A stretch of 42,938 bases of DNA from NCBI GenBank assembly GCA_002706265.1, contig PAKU01000041.1, forward strand, positions 1 through 42,938, read 5' to 3'. The notes beneath the pieces were generated by a model, which worked only from the letters and a program-made list of their open reading frames with translations, ran no database searches and had not been told where the DNA came from. Position numbers and translations under genes: made by a program. Positions within the stretch are counted from its first letter, which is position 1; the number at the start of each line of letters is the position of its first letter. Origin of the DNA: Polycyclovorans sp. (GTDB taxonomy: Bacteria > Pseudomonadota > Gammaproteobacteria > Nevskiales > Nevskiaceae). This document shows positions 16,961-25,209 of the stretch, piece by piece.

Positions 16961-19729
16961 ATGAAGGTTGGTCGGGTGGACAAACGGATGGGTTGGGGCG
17001 GGGCTGTTGCGCTGTGCGCACTGGGCTGGGGCGTAGCGCCGCCGGTGGCAGTCGCCCAGCAGACGCAGGCCGATGAGGAGGCCGACGCCTACCTCGAACA
17101 ACTGTCTGAGGCGCTGGTATCTGAAGATGCGAACCAGGCGCAGGCCGCGCCCGCGCAGGTGGACGACACTGCCACGGCTTCGGCGCCGGGCTCCGAAGTC
17201 CAGGACCCCAATGAGGTCACCAACGAGATCACCGACGAAATTACGGTGACCGCCACCCCGATCCGCGACAGTCTTGAATCGTCGATCAATGCGCAGCGGG
17301 CCGCCGCGAATGTGGTCAATGTGATCGCCTCTGACACCATTGGCCGCTTCCCCGACCAGACCGCAGCGGCGGCGCTGGCGCGGCTGCCCGGCATTGCAGT
17401 GCAGCGTGACCAGGGCCAGGAACGTTTCATCCAGGTGCGCGGCGGGCCATCGCGCTGGACCCAGGTCTCCTTCGACGGCATCAACGTGCTCGGCGCGCAG
17501 GATCGCGTGTTCCGCTTCGACTCGGTGCCGGCGGCACTGATCGGATCGGTGGAACTGAGCAAGACACTGACGCCGGACATGCCGGCAGAGGCGCTGGCCG
17601 GTAGGGTCGACATCAACACCTATTCAGCGCTGGACAACCCGCCGGGTCTGGACATCCAGCTGGAGGGCGGGTACGGATTCGTCGACCTCGGAGATGGCCC
17701 GCAGGAATCCTATTCCGGACGTCTGGCATGGAGCGATGGCCGCATCGGGGCCGTGTTCTCGCTTTCGCATTTTGAGTTTGAGCAGCAGGCCGACAACGCC
17801 GAACCGGGTTACGACGATGTGGGCATTTCGTCTTACCGCATCGCCAAGTACGTGACCATCCGCGAGACCAACGCCTATTCCGGCAAGCTGGAATTTGAAG
17901 CCGCGCCGGGCCATCGCCTCAGCTTCACCAGCCTCTATGCCGAGTTCAAGGACGACGAGCTGCGCAACCAGTACACCTTCAATTTCGCCGGCGCCCAAGG
18001 CGGCACACGCGACTTTGCGGGCGGTGATTTGCAGGGTGTTCCGGTGCAGGGCCTGTTCGAAGAAGGGGACTACGAGAACTCCACCTTCTATAACGTACTG
18101 CGCGGCGAGCATGAGCTCGGTGCCTGGACGGGCAACTGGCAGCTCGCCTACACCGAAACCGAAGATCTCACCGATCTGCCTCTGGTGGCACAGGTTGCGG
18201 GGGACGCGGCACTGCGACCCGACCTTTCGTTCCGCGCGGGTCCCAATTTTCCGGTCGTCACCATTGGGGGCGGAAATCCCAGTCGTCTCGACCAGCAGGC
18301 CTTCGATACCGAGGTTCTGGTGTACTTCGGCGGCGGTTCGGAATCGGAGTCCTACACCCTCAAGGGAGATCTGGAGCGCGAACTGAACGTGCTGGGCGGG
18401 CCCTCGACGTTCAGTGTCGGGTTCCAGTACGACACCCGCGAATCGGTCAGCCCGGGGAGTTTTGCCTTGCTGCGGCCGGACGGCACGGTGGGTTCGCTGC
18501 CCCTGCGCCAGACCGCCGCGGCAGTCGGCGCGCCGTGGACGCCCTTCGACTTCATCACCGGCACGCGCATCGACGAGCAGTTCCAGCGCGGCTTCGACTG
18601 GAACTACATCGACAACCGTGGTCTGCGCCGTCAGCTTGACGGCGTGCTTGCCGCTGCCGCCGCCGCCAATGCGGCGGGCACCGGCAACTTTGCGCTGCCG
18701 ACCCCTGATCCGGCGCAGGCCTATCAGGTCGATGAAGACATCACGGCCGCCTACGCAATGAACCACTGGCAGTGGGGCCGCCACGGGCTGCTGGCCGGTG
18801 TGCGCGTCGAGCGGGTCGACATCACCAGCGCCGGCAACGTCAGCCAGCCCGGCGCCGACGGCGCGCCGCCCATCCGTAACCCCCTGCGCGTGGAGAACAG
18901 CTTCACCGATGTTTTCCCCAGCGTGCACTGGAATATGGACGTGACCGACACGCTCAAGTACCGCCTTTCGGGCGTCACCGGCGCAGCCCGACCCAGCTTC
19001 GACGAATTGCGCGCAAACGCCAGTCTCGACGACACCGATATGAGCGTTACCGGCGGCAACCCGAACCTCGAGCCCGAAACCGCCTACGGCGTCGACACCT
19101 CGCTGGAATGGTATTTCGCCCGCGCCGCGCTGCTGGCGGTCAACGCGTTCTACCGCGACGTGGACCAGGTGTTGTTCGATTCACTGACCCTGGTGGGCGA
19201 CGACCGCTTCAACTTTGGCGGCATTGACCGCAGTGGCTACGAGTTCGAAACCACACTCAACGGCGAGGACGGTGAGCTTTACGGTGTCGAGCTCTCCTAC
19301 AGCCATCCGTGGACCTTCCTGCCGCCCATGTTCGACGGCTTGGGCATGCAGGCCAGCGTGTCGTTCCTCGACGGCAGCTTCACCACCCCGGAAGGCCGCA
19401 AGGTGGATTTTCCCGGCACGTCTGATCGCATCACCAACATCGCCATGTTCTACGAGAACTACGACGTGTCGGTGCGGCTGAGCTATCAGCACCGCACCGA
19501 CTGGCTCGATGACATTTCGGTAGACGCCCAGACCGACACCTTCTGGAAGGCCACCGAGCGGGTGGACCTGTCGGTGCGCTACGTGCTCACCCCGGCGGTC
19601 ACGCTGTACATGGACGCCAACAACCTGACCGACGAGCTCGGCATTCGCTACGCCGGCAACAGCGCGCGGCCCATCGAGGTGGAAGCCTTCGGTCGCCGCT
19701 ACCTGGCCGGCATTCGCATCAACCTTTAA
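16961..19729 (+). CDS. TonB-dependent outer membrane receptor
   Basis: The 922-residue protein has an N-terminal signal region (hydrophobic stretch about residues 13-31, ending VAVAQ). A Gln/Ala/Asp-rich segment follows, then a TonB-box-like EITVTAT (about residue 89). The plug domain (about 100-220) has GRFPDQTAAAALARLPGI and IQVRGGPSRW. A large beta-barrel ends FGRRYLAGIRINL, with a terminal aromatic-hydrophobic pattern for BAM insertion. Plug and length fit the TonB-Xanth-Caul receptor subgroup common in Xanthomonadales and Caulobacter. Substrate is unknown; the downstream phosphatase suggests a phosphorylated compound. ATG at 16961 is preceded by GGGGAAGGG, which decides the start against longer readings. 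Confidence 0.93.
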   Translation: MKVGRVDKRMGWGGAVALCALGWGVAPPVAVAQQTQADEEADAYLEQLSEALVSEDANQAQAAPAQVDDTATASAPGSEVQDPNEVTNEITDEITVTATPIRDSLESSINAQRAAANVVNVIASDTIGRFPDQTAAAALARLPGIAVQRDQGQERFIQVRGGPSRWTQVSFDGINVLGAQDRVFRFDSVPAALIGSVELSKTLTPDMPAEALAGRVDINTYSALDNPPGLDIQLEGGYGFVDLGDGPQESYSGRLAWSDGRIGAVFSLSHFEFEQQADNAEPGYDDVGISSYRIAKYVTIRETNAYSGKLEFEAAPGHRLSFTSLYAEFKDDELRNQYTFNFAGAQGGTRDFAGGDLQGVPVQGLFEEGDYENSTFYNVLRGEHELGAWTGNWQLAYTETEDLTDLPLVAQVAGDAALRPDLSFRAGPNFPVVTIGGGNPSRLDQQAFDTEVLVYFGGGSESESYTLKGDLERELNVLGGPSTFSVGFQYDTRESVSPGSFALLRPDGTVGSLPLRQTAAAVGAPWTPFDFITGTRIDEQFQRGFDWNYIDNRGLRRQLDGVLAAAAAANAAGTGNFALPTPDPAQAYQVDEDITAAYAMNHWQWGRHGLLAGVRVERVDITSAGNVSQPGADGAPPIRNPLRVENSFTDVFPSVHWNMDVTDTLKYRLSGVTGAARPSFDELRANASLDDTDMSVTGGNPNLEPETAYGVDTSLEWYFARAALLAVNAFYRDVDQVLFDSLTLVGDDRFNFGGIDRSGYEFETTLNGEDGELYGVELSYSHPWTFLPPMFDGLGMQASVSFLDGSFTTPEGRKVDFPGTSDRITNIAMFYENYDVSVRLSYQHRTDWLDDISVDAQTDTFWKATERVDLSVRYVLTPAVTLYMDANNLTDELGIRYAGNSARPIEVEAFGRRYLAGIRINL

Positions 19730-19739
19730 AGGCCCGCAC

Positions 19740-20894
19740 ATGAAGATCAAATCGCAACCGACCCTTCGCGCCCGCGTACTGGGTGGCAGCCTGGTGCTGC
19801 TCGCAGGGTTGGCTCACAGCGCCGCCGCGCACGCCGAGGTCGCCTTCGCCGAGCTGTCGCGTGTTGGCGACACGCTCAGCATCCGCTGGCAATCGTCGAC
19901 GCCGGTCGATGTGTTTCTGGCCGACTCACCCGAGGCCCCTGCTGCTCAGCGCAGGCCGGTGTCGAAGGCCGATGCCGACGGCGCGCACGACCTGACCTAC
20001 ACGGCCGAGGTGCGCCCCTACGTGTGGCTGCAACCCAAGCAGGGCGAAGGCCGTTGGGTGGCCGAGCGGGTGCTGCCGCTTCAGGGCGGGCGCAACTTCC
20101 GCGACCTGGGCGGCTATGCCACCGAAGACGGTCGCCGCGTGGTCTGGGGCAAGCTCTATCGCTCCGGCACCATGGCCCACCTCACCGAGGCGGATTACGA
20201 TTATTTGCGTCGCCTCGACATCTCGGTGATGTGCGACCTGCGCTCGCCCGAGGAGCGCGAGTACGAGCCCACGCAGTGGCAGCGCATCAATCCCGCGTTG
20301 CAATATCTGGCCTGGGAGCAGCCCATGGTCGAGGCCCGGGGGCGCAAGGGCGACGACGAGGGCGGGCCGACGCTGCGTGGCTTGATGCGCGAGGGCCCGG
20401 TGACCGACCCTGAACTGGCGCGGGAAGCGTTCAAGCATAACTACCGGCATGGCGTCCACGACTTCAAACAGCAATACGCGACGGTGTTTGACCAACTCGC
20501 CGACGGCAAGGCGCCGCTGGCCTTCAACTGCTCGGCGGGCAAGGACCGGACCGGGCGCATCGCTGCACTGCTGCTGACGGCGCTGGGCGTGCCGCGCGAC
20601 GTGGTCGTGGCCGACTACGCGATGTCCGATGACGTGGTGGATTTCGAGAAAGCCTTCGCCGCGCCCGCTGTCAACCGCGACGGGACCACGAAGCAATCGC
20701 CTTTCAGCGCCCTGATGGCGCAGTGGTCGCCGGAGGCGCGCGCGGTACTGCTCAGCTCCGAGCCGGCATTCATCGAGGCCATGTTCGAGCAGATCGAGAA
20801 AGACTACGGCAGTGTCACCGTCTTCCTTGAGCGCGAACTGGGGGTCGATGCCGCCCAGCGCGCGCGGCTCAAAGAACTGTATCTGGAAGGCTGA
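19740..20894 (+). CDS. Secreted tyrosine-phosphatase-like (Y_phosphatase3) cysteine phosphatase
   Basis: The 384-residue protein opens with a signal peptide (about residues 1-32, ending SAAAHAE). A small beta-sandwich-like region (about 33-105) follows, then a dual-specificity-type phosphatase domain. The domain starts at GGRNFRDLGGYATEDGR and has its P-loop at Cys264-Arg270 (CSAGKDRTG). The family includes protein-tyrosine, phosphoinositide and phytate-type phosphatases that use a cysteinyl-phosphate intermediate. Periplasmic location and pairing with a TonB receptor favour a nutrient phosphate ester over a signalling role; this is inference. ATG at 19740 lies 10 bases after the receptor stop, so the two are co-transcribed. 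Confidence 0.92.
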   Translation: MKIKSQPTLRARVLGGSLVLLAGLAHSAAAHAEVAFAELSRVGDTLSIRWQSSTPVDVFLADSPEAPAAQRRPVSKADADGAHDLTYTAEVRPYVWLQPKQGEGRWVAERVLPLQGGRNFRDLGGYATEDGRRVVWGKLYRSGTMAHLTEADYDYLRRLDISVMCDLRSPEEREYEPTQWQRINPALQYLAWEQPMVEARGRKGDDEGGPTLRGLMREGPVTDPELAREAFKHNYRHGVHDFKQQYATVFDQLADGKAPLAFNCSAGKDRTGRIAALLLTALGVPRDVVVADYAMSDDVVDFEKAFAAPAVNRDGTTKQSPFSALMAQWSPEARAVLLSSEPAFIEAMFEQIEKDYGSVTVFLERELGVDAAQRARLKELYLEG

Positions 20895-20948
20895 GGGCGC
20901 CGCGCCTGCGCGTGATCGGGCTTGCCGCGGCCCGTGTGGCCGCTGTGG

Positions 20949-22424
20949 CTAAGGCTCGGTCAAGGCGACGAAAACGGGGTTGGAATAAAACCACAGATCA
21001 GTCCAGGCGTCTTCGTTGTTGGCGTCTGGCTGAGGCTCCAGCTCGTCGGTATTGGTGCCTCGCACGCGCAGGTACATCGGCGCGCGCAGGTCCTTGAAGG
21101 TGTGTTCAATGACCTGATGGCCGCCCTCGCTGCGCCACTGCTCGGGGGTGAAGCGGGCGACGACGCGTGCCGTCGGATGGACATCCAGGTCGGGCCGCGA
21201 GGCTGGGCCGGAGAGGTCGCCGGCAATCAGATCAACCCGCGCCACCGACGGATTGTCCCCATTGTGATTGGGTGTTTTTGGATCGAGAAAGCGGATCTGC
21301 ACGGTCACGTCGTCGCCGCGCCGTGCCGCCAGACTGCCGCCGATGCGCGCGTGGGCGCTGCCGGTACTGGCGGTGACCCACAGCTCGGAGATCAGGTCGC
21401 CGGTGGTGACGAACATCCTGCCGGCGCGGATGGCCGCGAGGATGGCATCGGGGTTCTTTGCGGCGTAGACATAGGTTTTGGAGTACTCACCGGGCCAAAA
21501 GTCGGCGCCGCCTTCGCTCCAGTGGATGTGGCTGTCGGAGGTTGCGGTGATCCACCAGCGGCGGCCTTCGCCGAGCATGGCATCCCAGAAGCCGCCCAGG
21601 CGCGCCGTCATCTGGTCGAAACCGCCCATCGTGGGAGCGCGGGCGTATGCGCCGCGCGGGCGCGCGCCCTGAAAGTATTTTTCGTACATCGACGGCGCCA
21701 GGTGATCGCGAATCTGGCCGGTGGCCTGATGGCCGGGCGCGCCCTCCATGCCGACGGCGATGTGTGGCGCGGTATCGTTCCAGGCGCGCAGTTCGGCCGG
21801 CGCGGTCATGCCGTAGTCCCCCAGGCCGGTCGCTGAGCGCGACGGGTGATGGGCAATCACCAGCGGCGGCTGCGGTAGCGCTTTCATGGCCTCAAGCGCT
21901 TCAAGCATGCGCGGTTCGGAGTCCCATTCAGGATTTTCCGGCCAGGGCTCGCGCTTGTTGTAGTGGCGTTCGATCTGGTGCAGATGCGCAGCTTCGTCGT
22001 GCGAGTGCGGCATGATGATGCTGGAATGATCGGCGCCGGGGGTGTCGAATTCCATGCCGAAGAACTGCACCAGTTCGGGCACCGCCTTGCGCGATTCCAG
22101 CAACTCGGGATAGGCAAATTCGAGATTGACCTTCGCGTGATTGGGGCCGCCGTGGTCGGTGGCCACGGTCCAATCGAGGCCAAACCGGCGGGCCATCACC
22201 GCGTTCATCGCGATCGGGTAGATGGCATCCCCACCGAGGACGGGCGTTGGGGGATCGGTGTCGTGATTCAGCCCCACGCTGTAGCGGCTGTGGATGTGGT
22301 GGTCGCCGGCCAGCCAGCGCGGATGGCCATCGTCGTGCTGCGGGCCGGGTGTATGGGCAGAGGCGAGGGGGTTCAGCAGCAGCGGGAGCGCTACCAGCAT
22401 GAAGGCGGCGGATCGGAGCGTCAT
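20949..22424 (-). CDS. Secreted PHP-domain metallohydrolase (CehA/McbA-like)
   Basis: The protein (491 residues from this start) has a signal peptide (MTLRSAAFMLVALPLLLNPL, cleavage near SAHT) and a PHP metal-binding barrel. Metal ligands sit in DHHIHSRYS (about residue 41), TDHGGPNH (about 91) and TATSDSHIHW (about 295). A C-terminal beta-rich part follows. PHP proteins hydrolyse phosphoesters, and some secreted CehA-type members act on carbamates, so the substrate is open. I prefer ATG at 22424 because it leads straight into the signal peptide; an in-frame GTG at 22454 is possible. It converges with the phosphatase gene and lies 60 bases downstream of btuD on the same strand. Confidence 0.88.
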   Translation of the reverse strand: MTLRSAAFMLVALPLLLNPLASAHTPGPQHDDGHPRWLAGDHHIHSRYSVGLNHDTDPPTPVLGGDAIYPIAMNAVMARRFGLDWTVATDHGGPNHAKVNLEFAYPELLESRKAVPELVQFFGMEFDTPGADHSSIIMPHSHDEAAHLHQIERHYNKREPWPENPEWDSEPRMLEALEAMKALPQPPLVIAHHPSRSATGLGDYGMTAPAELRAWNDTAPHIAVGMEGAPGHQATGQIRDHLAPSMYEKYFQGARPRGAYARAPTMGGFDQMTARLGGFWDAMLGEGRRWWITATSDSHIHWSEGGADFWPGEYSKTYVYAAKNPDAILAAIRAGRMFVTTGDLISELWVTASTGSAHARIGGSLAARRGDDVTVQIRFLDPKTPNHNGDNPSVARVDLIAGDLSGPASRPDLDVHPTARVVARFTPEQWRSEGGHQVIEHTFKDLRAPMYLRVRGTNTDELEPQPDANNEDAWTDLWFYSNPVFVALTEP

Positions 22425-22484
22425 CGGCGGGGGCTCATGGGTCCAAAACATCACAGGCTAGGCGGGCCGTGTTGCGCCGGCATG

Positions 22485-23279
22485 TCACTCGAGCTGGCGA
22501 TGTGGCGACGCCGCCTTGGGCAAAAACACCCGCAGGCCGTCGACGCTGCCGCTGGCCAGCGGTTGGTCGTAGAGCCGCTCCAGGGCGGGGACCGACAGCA
22601 TGTCGGCCGCCTGGCCCCAGCACGCGTCGCCCTGGGGATAGAGCAGCAGCAGATGCGTGCAATAGCGCGCCGCGAGGTTGATGTCGTGCAGGGCCAGCAC
22701 GGCACCGTGGCCGCGCCGCGTTTCGTCGGTGACCAGTTCCAGCAGGGCAATCTGGTGGTGCAGGTCGAGATGGCTGGTGGGTTCGTCGAGCAGGAACAGG
22801 GTGGGGGACTGGGTCAGCAGGGTGGCAAAGGCCAGACGCTGGCGTTCGCCGCCTGACAGCGTTTGCACGGCGCGGTCGCGCAGGTGGGCGAGGTCCACGC
22901 GTGCCAGGGCCGCCGCGGCAAGCGCGTGATCTTTCGGGCCTTCCATGGCCCAGGCGTGCAGGTGTGGATGACGGCCCATCAGCGCGGTTTCCATCACCGT
23001 GGACGGGAAGCCGTCGTGGTGTTGCTGAAACACCACGCCGATGCCTCGGGCAATGGCCGCGCGGCTCAGCGCGTGTAGCGGACGGCCCTGCACCTCGACC
23101 ACGCCGGAACGGGGCTTGCGCAGGCCCGCCAGGGTCAGCAGCAGGGTGGTCTTGCCCGCGCCGTTGGGACCCAGAATGCCCCAGCGCTCGCCGGTGTGAA
23201 CCGTGAGTGACAGGGCGCGGCCATCGTCACGGCCGGGAATGTCGATGACCAGATCGCGGGTGACCAGGGCCGCCGTCAC
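22485..23279 (-). CDS. btuD: Cobalamin ABC transporter ATP-binding protein BtuD-like
   Basis: The 264-residue ATPase energises uptake through the adjacent permease. It has Walker A GPNGAGKT, Q-loop FQQHHDGFPSTV, ABC signature LSGGERQR, Walker B LFLLDEPTSHLD and the switch His in ALHDINLA, all in normal spacing. The C-terminal part is typical of the FepC/BtuD class. The start is GTG at 23279, overlapping the permease stop (GTGA); longer in-frame readings run into the permease gene. The BtuD label rests mainly on the BtuF-like binding protein upstream; heme or siderophore uptake is the alternative. Confidence 0.9.
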   Translation of the reverse strand: MTAALVTRDLVIDIPGRDDGRALSLTVHTGERWGILGPNGAGKTTLLLTLAGLRKPRSGVVEVQGRPLHALSRAAIARGIGVVFQQHHDGFPSTVMETALMGRHPHLHAWAMEGPKDHALAAAALARVDLAHLRDRAVQTLSGGERQRLAFATLLTQSPTLFLLDEPTSHLDLHHQIALLELVTDETRRGHGAVLALHDINLAARYCTHLLLLYPQGDACWGQAADMLSVPALERLYDQPLASGSVDGLRVFLPKAASPHRQLE

Positions 23280-24247
23280 GCCGGGCTCCGGTGCAGCAGG
23301 TAGAGAAACGCCGGCACGCCCAGCAGTGCGGTGATCACCCCCACCGGCAACTGCTCGGGCGCGATCAGGGTGCGCGCCAGCGTGTCGGCCAGCACCAGCA
23401 GAATGCCGCCTGCCAGGGCCGATGCCGGCAGCAGCACGCGCTGGTCGTTGCCGATGATCAGCCGCAGCAGGTGCGGCACGATGAGACCCACGAAGCCGAT
23501 GCTGCCCGCCACCGTGACGGCCGTTGCCGCCAACAGGGCCGCGGCCAGGTGCAGCAACCACTCGATGCGACGCACCGCGACGCCGAGGGCGGCGGCCTGC
23601 TGCGGACCGCGCGCCAAGATGTTGAGCGTGCGGCCAAACGGAACCGCGGCCAGCACCACCACCAGCAGTATGGCCATCGGCACGGCAGGGTTGCGGGCGT
23701 GGGCCATGTCGCCCATCAGCCAGAACAGCATGCCGGGCAGCTCACTGCTGGGGCTCACCGCCAGCATGAAGCTCACCAGCGCGCCCCAGCCGGCGGCCAC
23801 CACCACGCCGGTGAGCAGCAGCCGCACCGGCGACCAACTGCCGGCGCCGTGGGCAATGCCGAACACGATCAGGGTGGAGGCCAGCGCCCCGGCGAACGCG
23901 GCACCGCCAATCATCACCGCGCCCAGTCCGGCCAGCATGGCGGTGAGCGCGCCCACCGACGCGCCGCCCGACAGCCCCAGCACGTAGGGGTCGGCCAGTG
24001 GATTGCGCAGCAGAATCTGCATCAGCGCGCCGGCCACCGCCAGCAACCCGCCCACCGCGAAGGCCGACAACGCCCGCGGCAGACGCAGGTCCAGCAGCAG
24101 GATGCGGTGCAGGGCGTCGCCTTGGCCGCGCACCACCGCCCACAACTCCAGCGGGCTGATGCTCACACTGCCGATGGCCACGCCCGCCGCCAAGGCCAGC
24201 AGGCTCAGGGGCAGCAGCACCGCCAGCACCCGGCGCAGGCCGCTCAT
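23276..24247 (-). CDS. btuC: Cobalamin ABC transporter permease BtuC-like (FecCD family)
   Basis: This 323-residue inner-membrane protein has about ten helices and the FecCD/BtuC hallmarks. These are RLPRALSAFAVGGLLAVAGA near residue 55, RNPLADPYVLGLSGGASVGA near 80, and GSIGFVGLIVPHLLRLIIG near 252, which contacts the ATPase. It would form a homodimer with two BtuD subunits. The ATG at 24247 overlaps the stop of the binding-protein gene and its own stop overlaps the ATPase start, so all three are translationally coupled. Confidence 0.92.
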   Translation of the reverse strand: MSGLRRVLAVLLPLSLLALAAGVAIGSVSISPLELWAVVRGQGDALHRILLLDLRLPRALSAFAVGGLLAVAGALMQILLRNPLADPYVLGLSGGASVGALTAMLAGLGAVMIGGAAFAGALASTLIVFGIAHGAGSWSPVRLLLTGVVVAAGWGALVSFMLAVSPSSELPGMLFWLMGDMAHARNPAVPMAILLVVVLAAVPFGRTLNILARGPQQAAALGVAVRRIEWLLHLAAALLAATAVTVAGSIGFVGLIVPHLLRLIIGNDQRVLLPASALAGGILLVLADTLARTLIAPEQLPVGVITALLGVPAFLYLLHRSPA

Positions 24248-25185
24248 GGCGGCGGCGCCTGCGCGCGCCGGGCCTCGTCAAGGGCCTTGCAGAGCCGCTC
24301 GGTGCCTTCGAGCAGTCGCGGCGTGTGGCGCTGCAGCAGCGACGGCGGAATGAAGTGCAACTGCGCGTTCCGAACCGCCCGCAGTTGCGGCCAGCGGCGC
24401 CAGGCCTGCAACCACTCGTGATTGGCTTCGCCCATGCCGCCGGCCACGATTACCTCGGGGTCCTGGGCCAGCACGCTTTCGGGGCTGATGCGCGGTATCA
24501 GTGCGTCCAACCCGCCAAATATGTTCACACCGCCGCACACGGCAATGGCCTTGGCGATCAGGTGCTGGTCACTCACCGTCATCAGGGGCTGGTCCCAGAC
24601 CTGGTAGAACACGCGCACGGGCGGGGCGTCGGCATAGTGCCGTTGCAGGGTGGCGATGCGCTGGCGAAAGCTCACGGCCAGCGCGGTGGCGGTGTCGTCG
24701 TGGCCGGTCAGATGGCCGATGCGCTCGAAGGTGCTCGCCAGCTCATCGAAGGTGTGGCTGTCGGAGTAGTACACGGTGAAGCCCATCGTCTCCAGGCGCT
24801 CGGCCTGCCGGCGGTTCGCGGTGCTGACCCAGGCGATGATCAGGTCGGGCTTGAGGGCGATGATCCGCTCCATGTCGAGCGCGCCGTGGTTGCCGATGCG
24901 CGGCACCGCCTCGGCCGGCTCGGGGTAGTCGCTGTAGCTCACGGTGCCGATCACCTGCGGGCCGGCGCCAATGGCGAACAGGTTTTCGGCGATGTGCGGC
25001 GCCAGCGCAATGATCCGACGGGCCGGCGCGGCAAGTCGCACGGTGCGACCACGGTCGTCGGTGACCGACCGGGCATCGCCCGCGGCCGCCACCGTGCCCA
25101 CGCTGCCCAGCGTCGTGGCGATCAGCAGCGCAACCATCAGGACGACCGGCAGAGCGATTTTGGGCGGTGGGCGGGTGCGGGTCAT
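24244..25185 (-). CDS. btuF: Periplasmic cobalamin-binding protein BtuF-like
   Basis: The 313-residue protein has an N-terminal signal/anchor (about residues 10-35) and a class III periplasmic-binding fold. It resembles E. coli BtuF at matching positions: PARRIIALAPHIAENLFAIG, the loop VSYSDYPEPAEA, ERIIALKPDLIIAW, and VCGGVNIFGG. This supports vitamin B12 rather than iron-siderophore binding, though ligand specificity cannot be proved by eye. It starts 24 bases after the mutS stop on the same strand; that gap is too short for a cobalamin riboswitch, so any B12 control would have to act elsewhere. Confidence 0.87.
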   Translation of the reverse strand: MTRTRPPPKIALPVVLMVALLIATTLGSVGTVAAAGDARSVTDDRGRTVRLAAPARRIIALAPHIAENLFAIGAGPQVIGTVSYSDYPEPAEAVPRIGNHGALDMERIIALKPDLIIAWVSTANRRQAERLETMGFTVYYSDSHTFDELASTFERIGHLTGHDDTATALAVSFRQRIATLQRHYADAPPVRVFYQVWDQPLMTVSDQHLIAKAIAVCGGVNIFGGLDALIPRISPESVLAQDPEVIVAGGMGEANHEWLQAWRRWPQLRAVRNAQLHFIPPSLLQRHTPRLLEGTERLCKALDEARRAQAPPP

Positions 25186-25209
25186 GGGCCGGGTTCGGTC
25201 GCGCCCGGC

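Noticed and set aside
23291..24421. Gln/His-rich 376-residue frame opposite btuC
   Set aside because: Its composition reflects the reverse complement of a Leu/Ala-rich membrane protein gene; there is no start signal or family match.
25186..25209. Looked for a cobalamin riboswitch before btuF
   Set aside because: Only 24 bases separate mutS and btuF, far too short for one.
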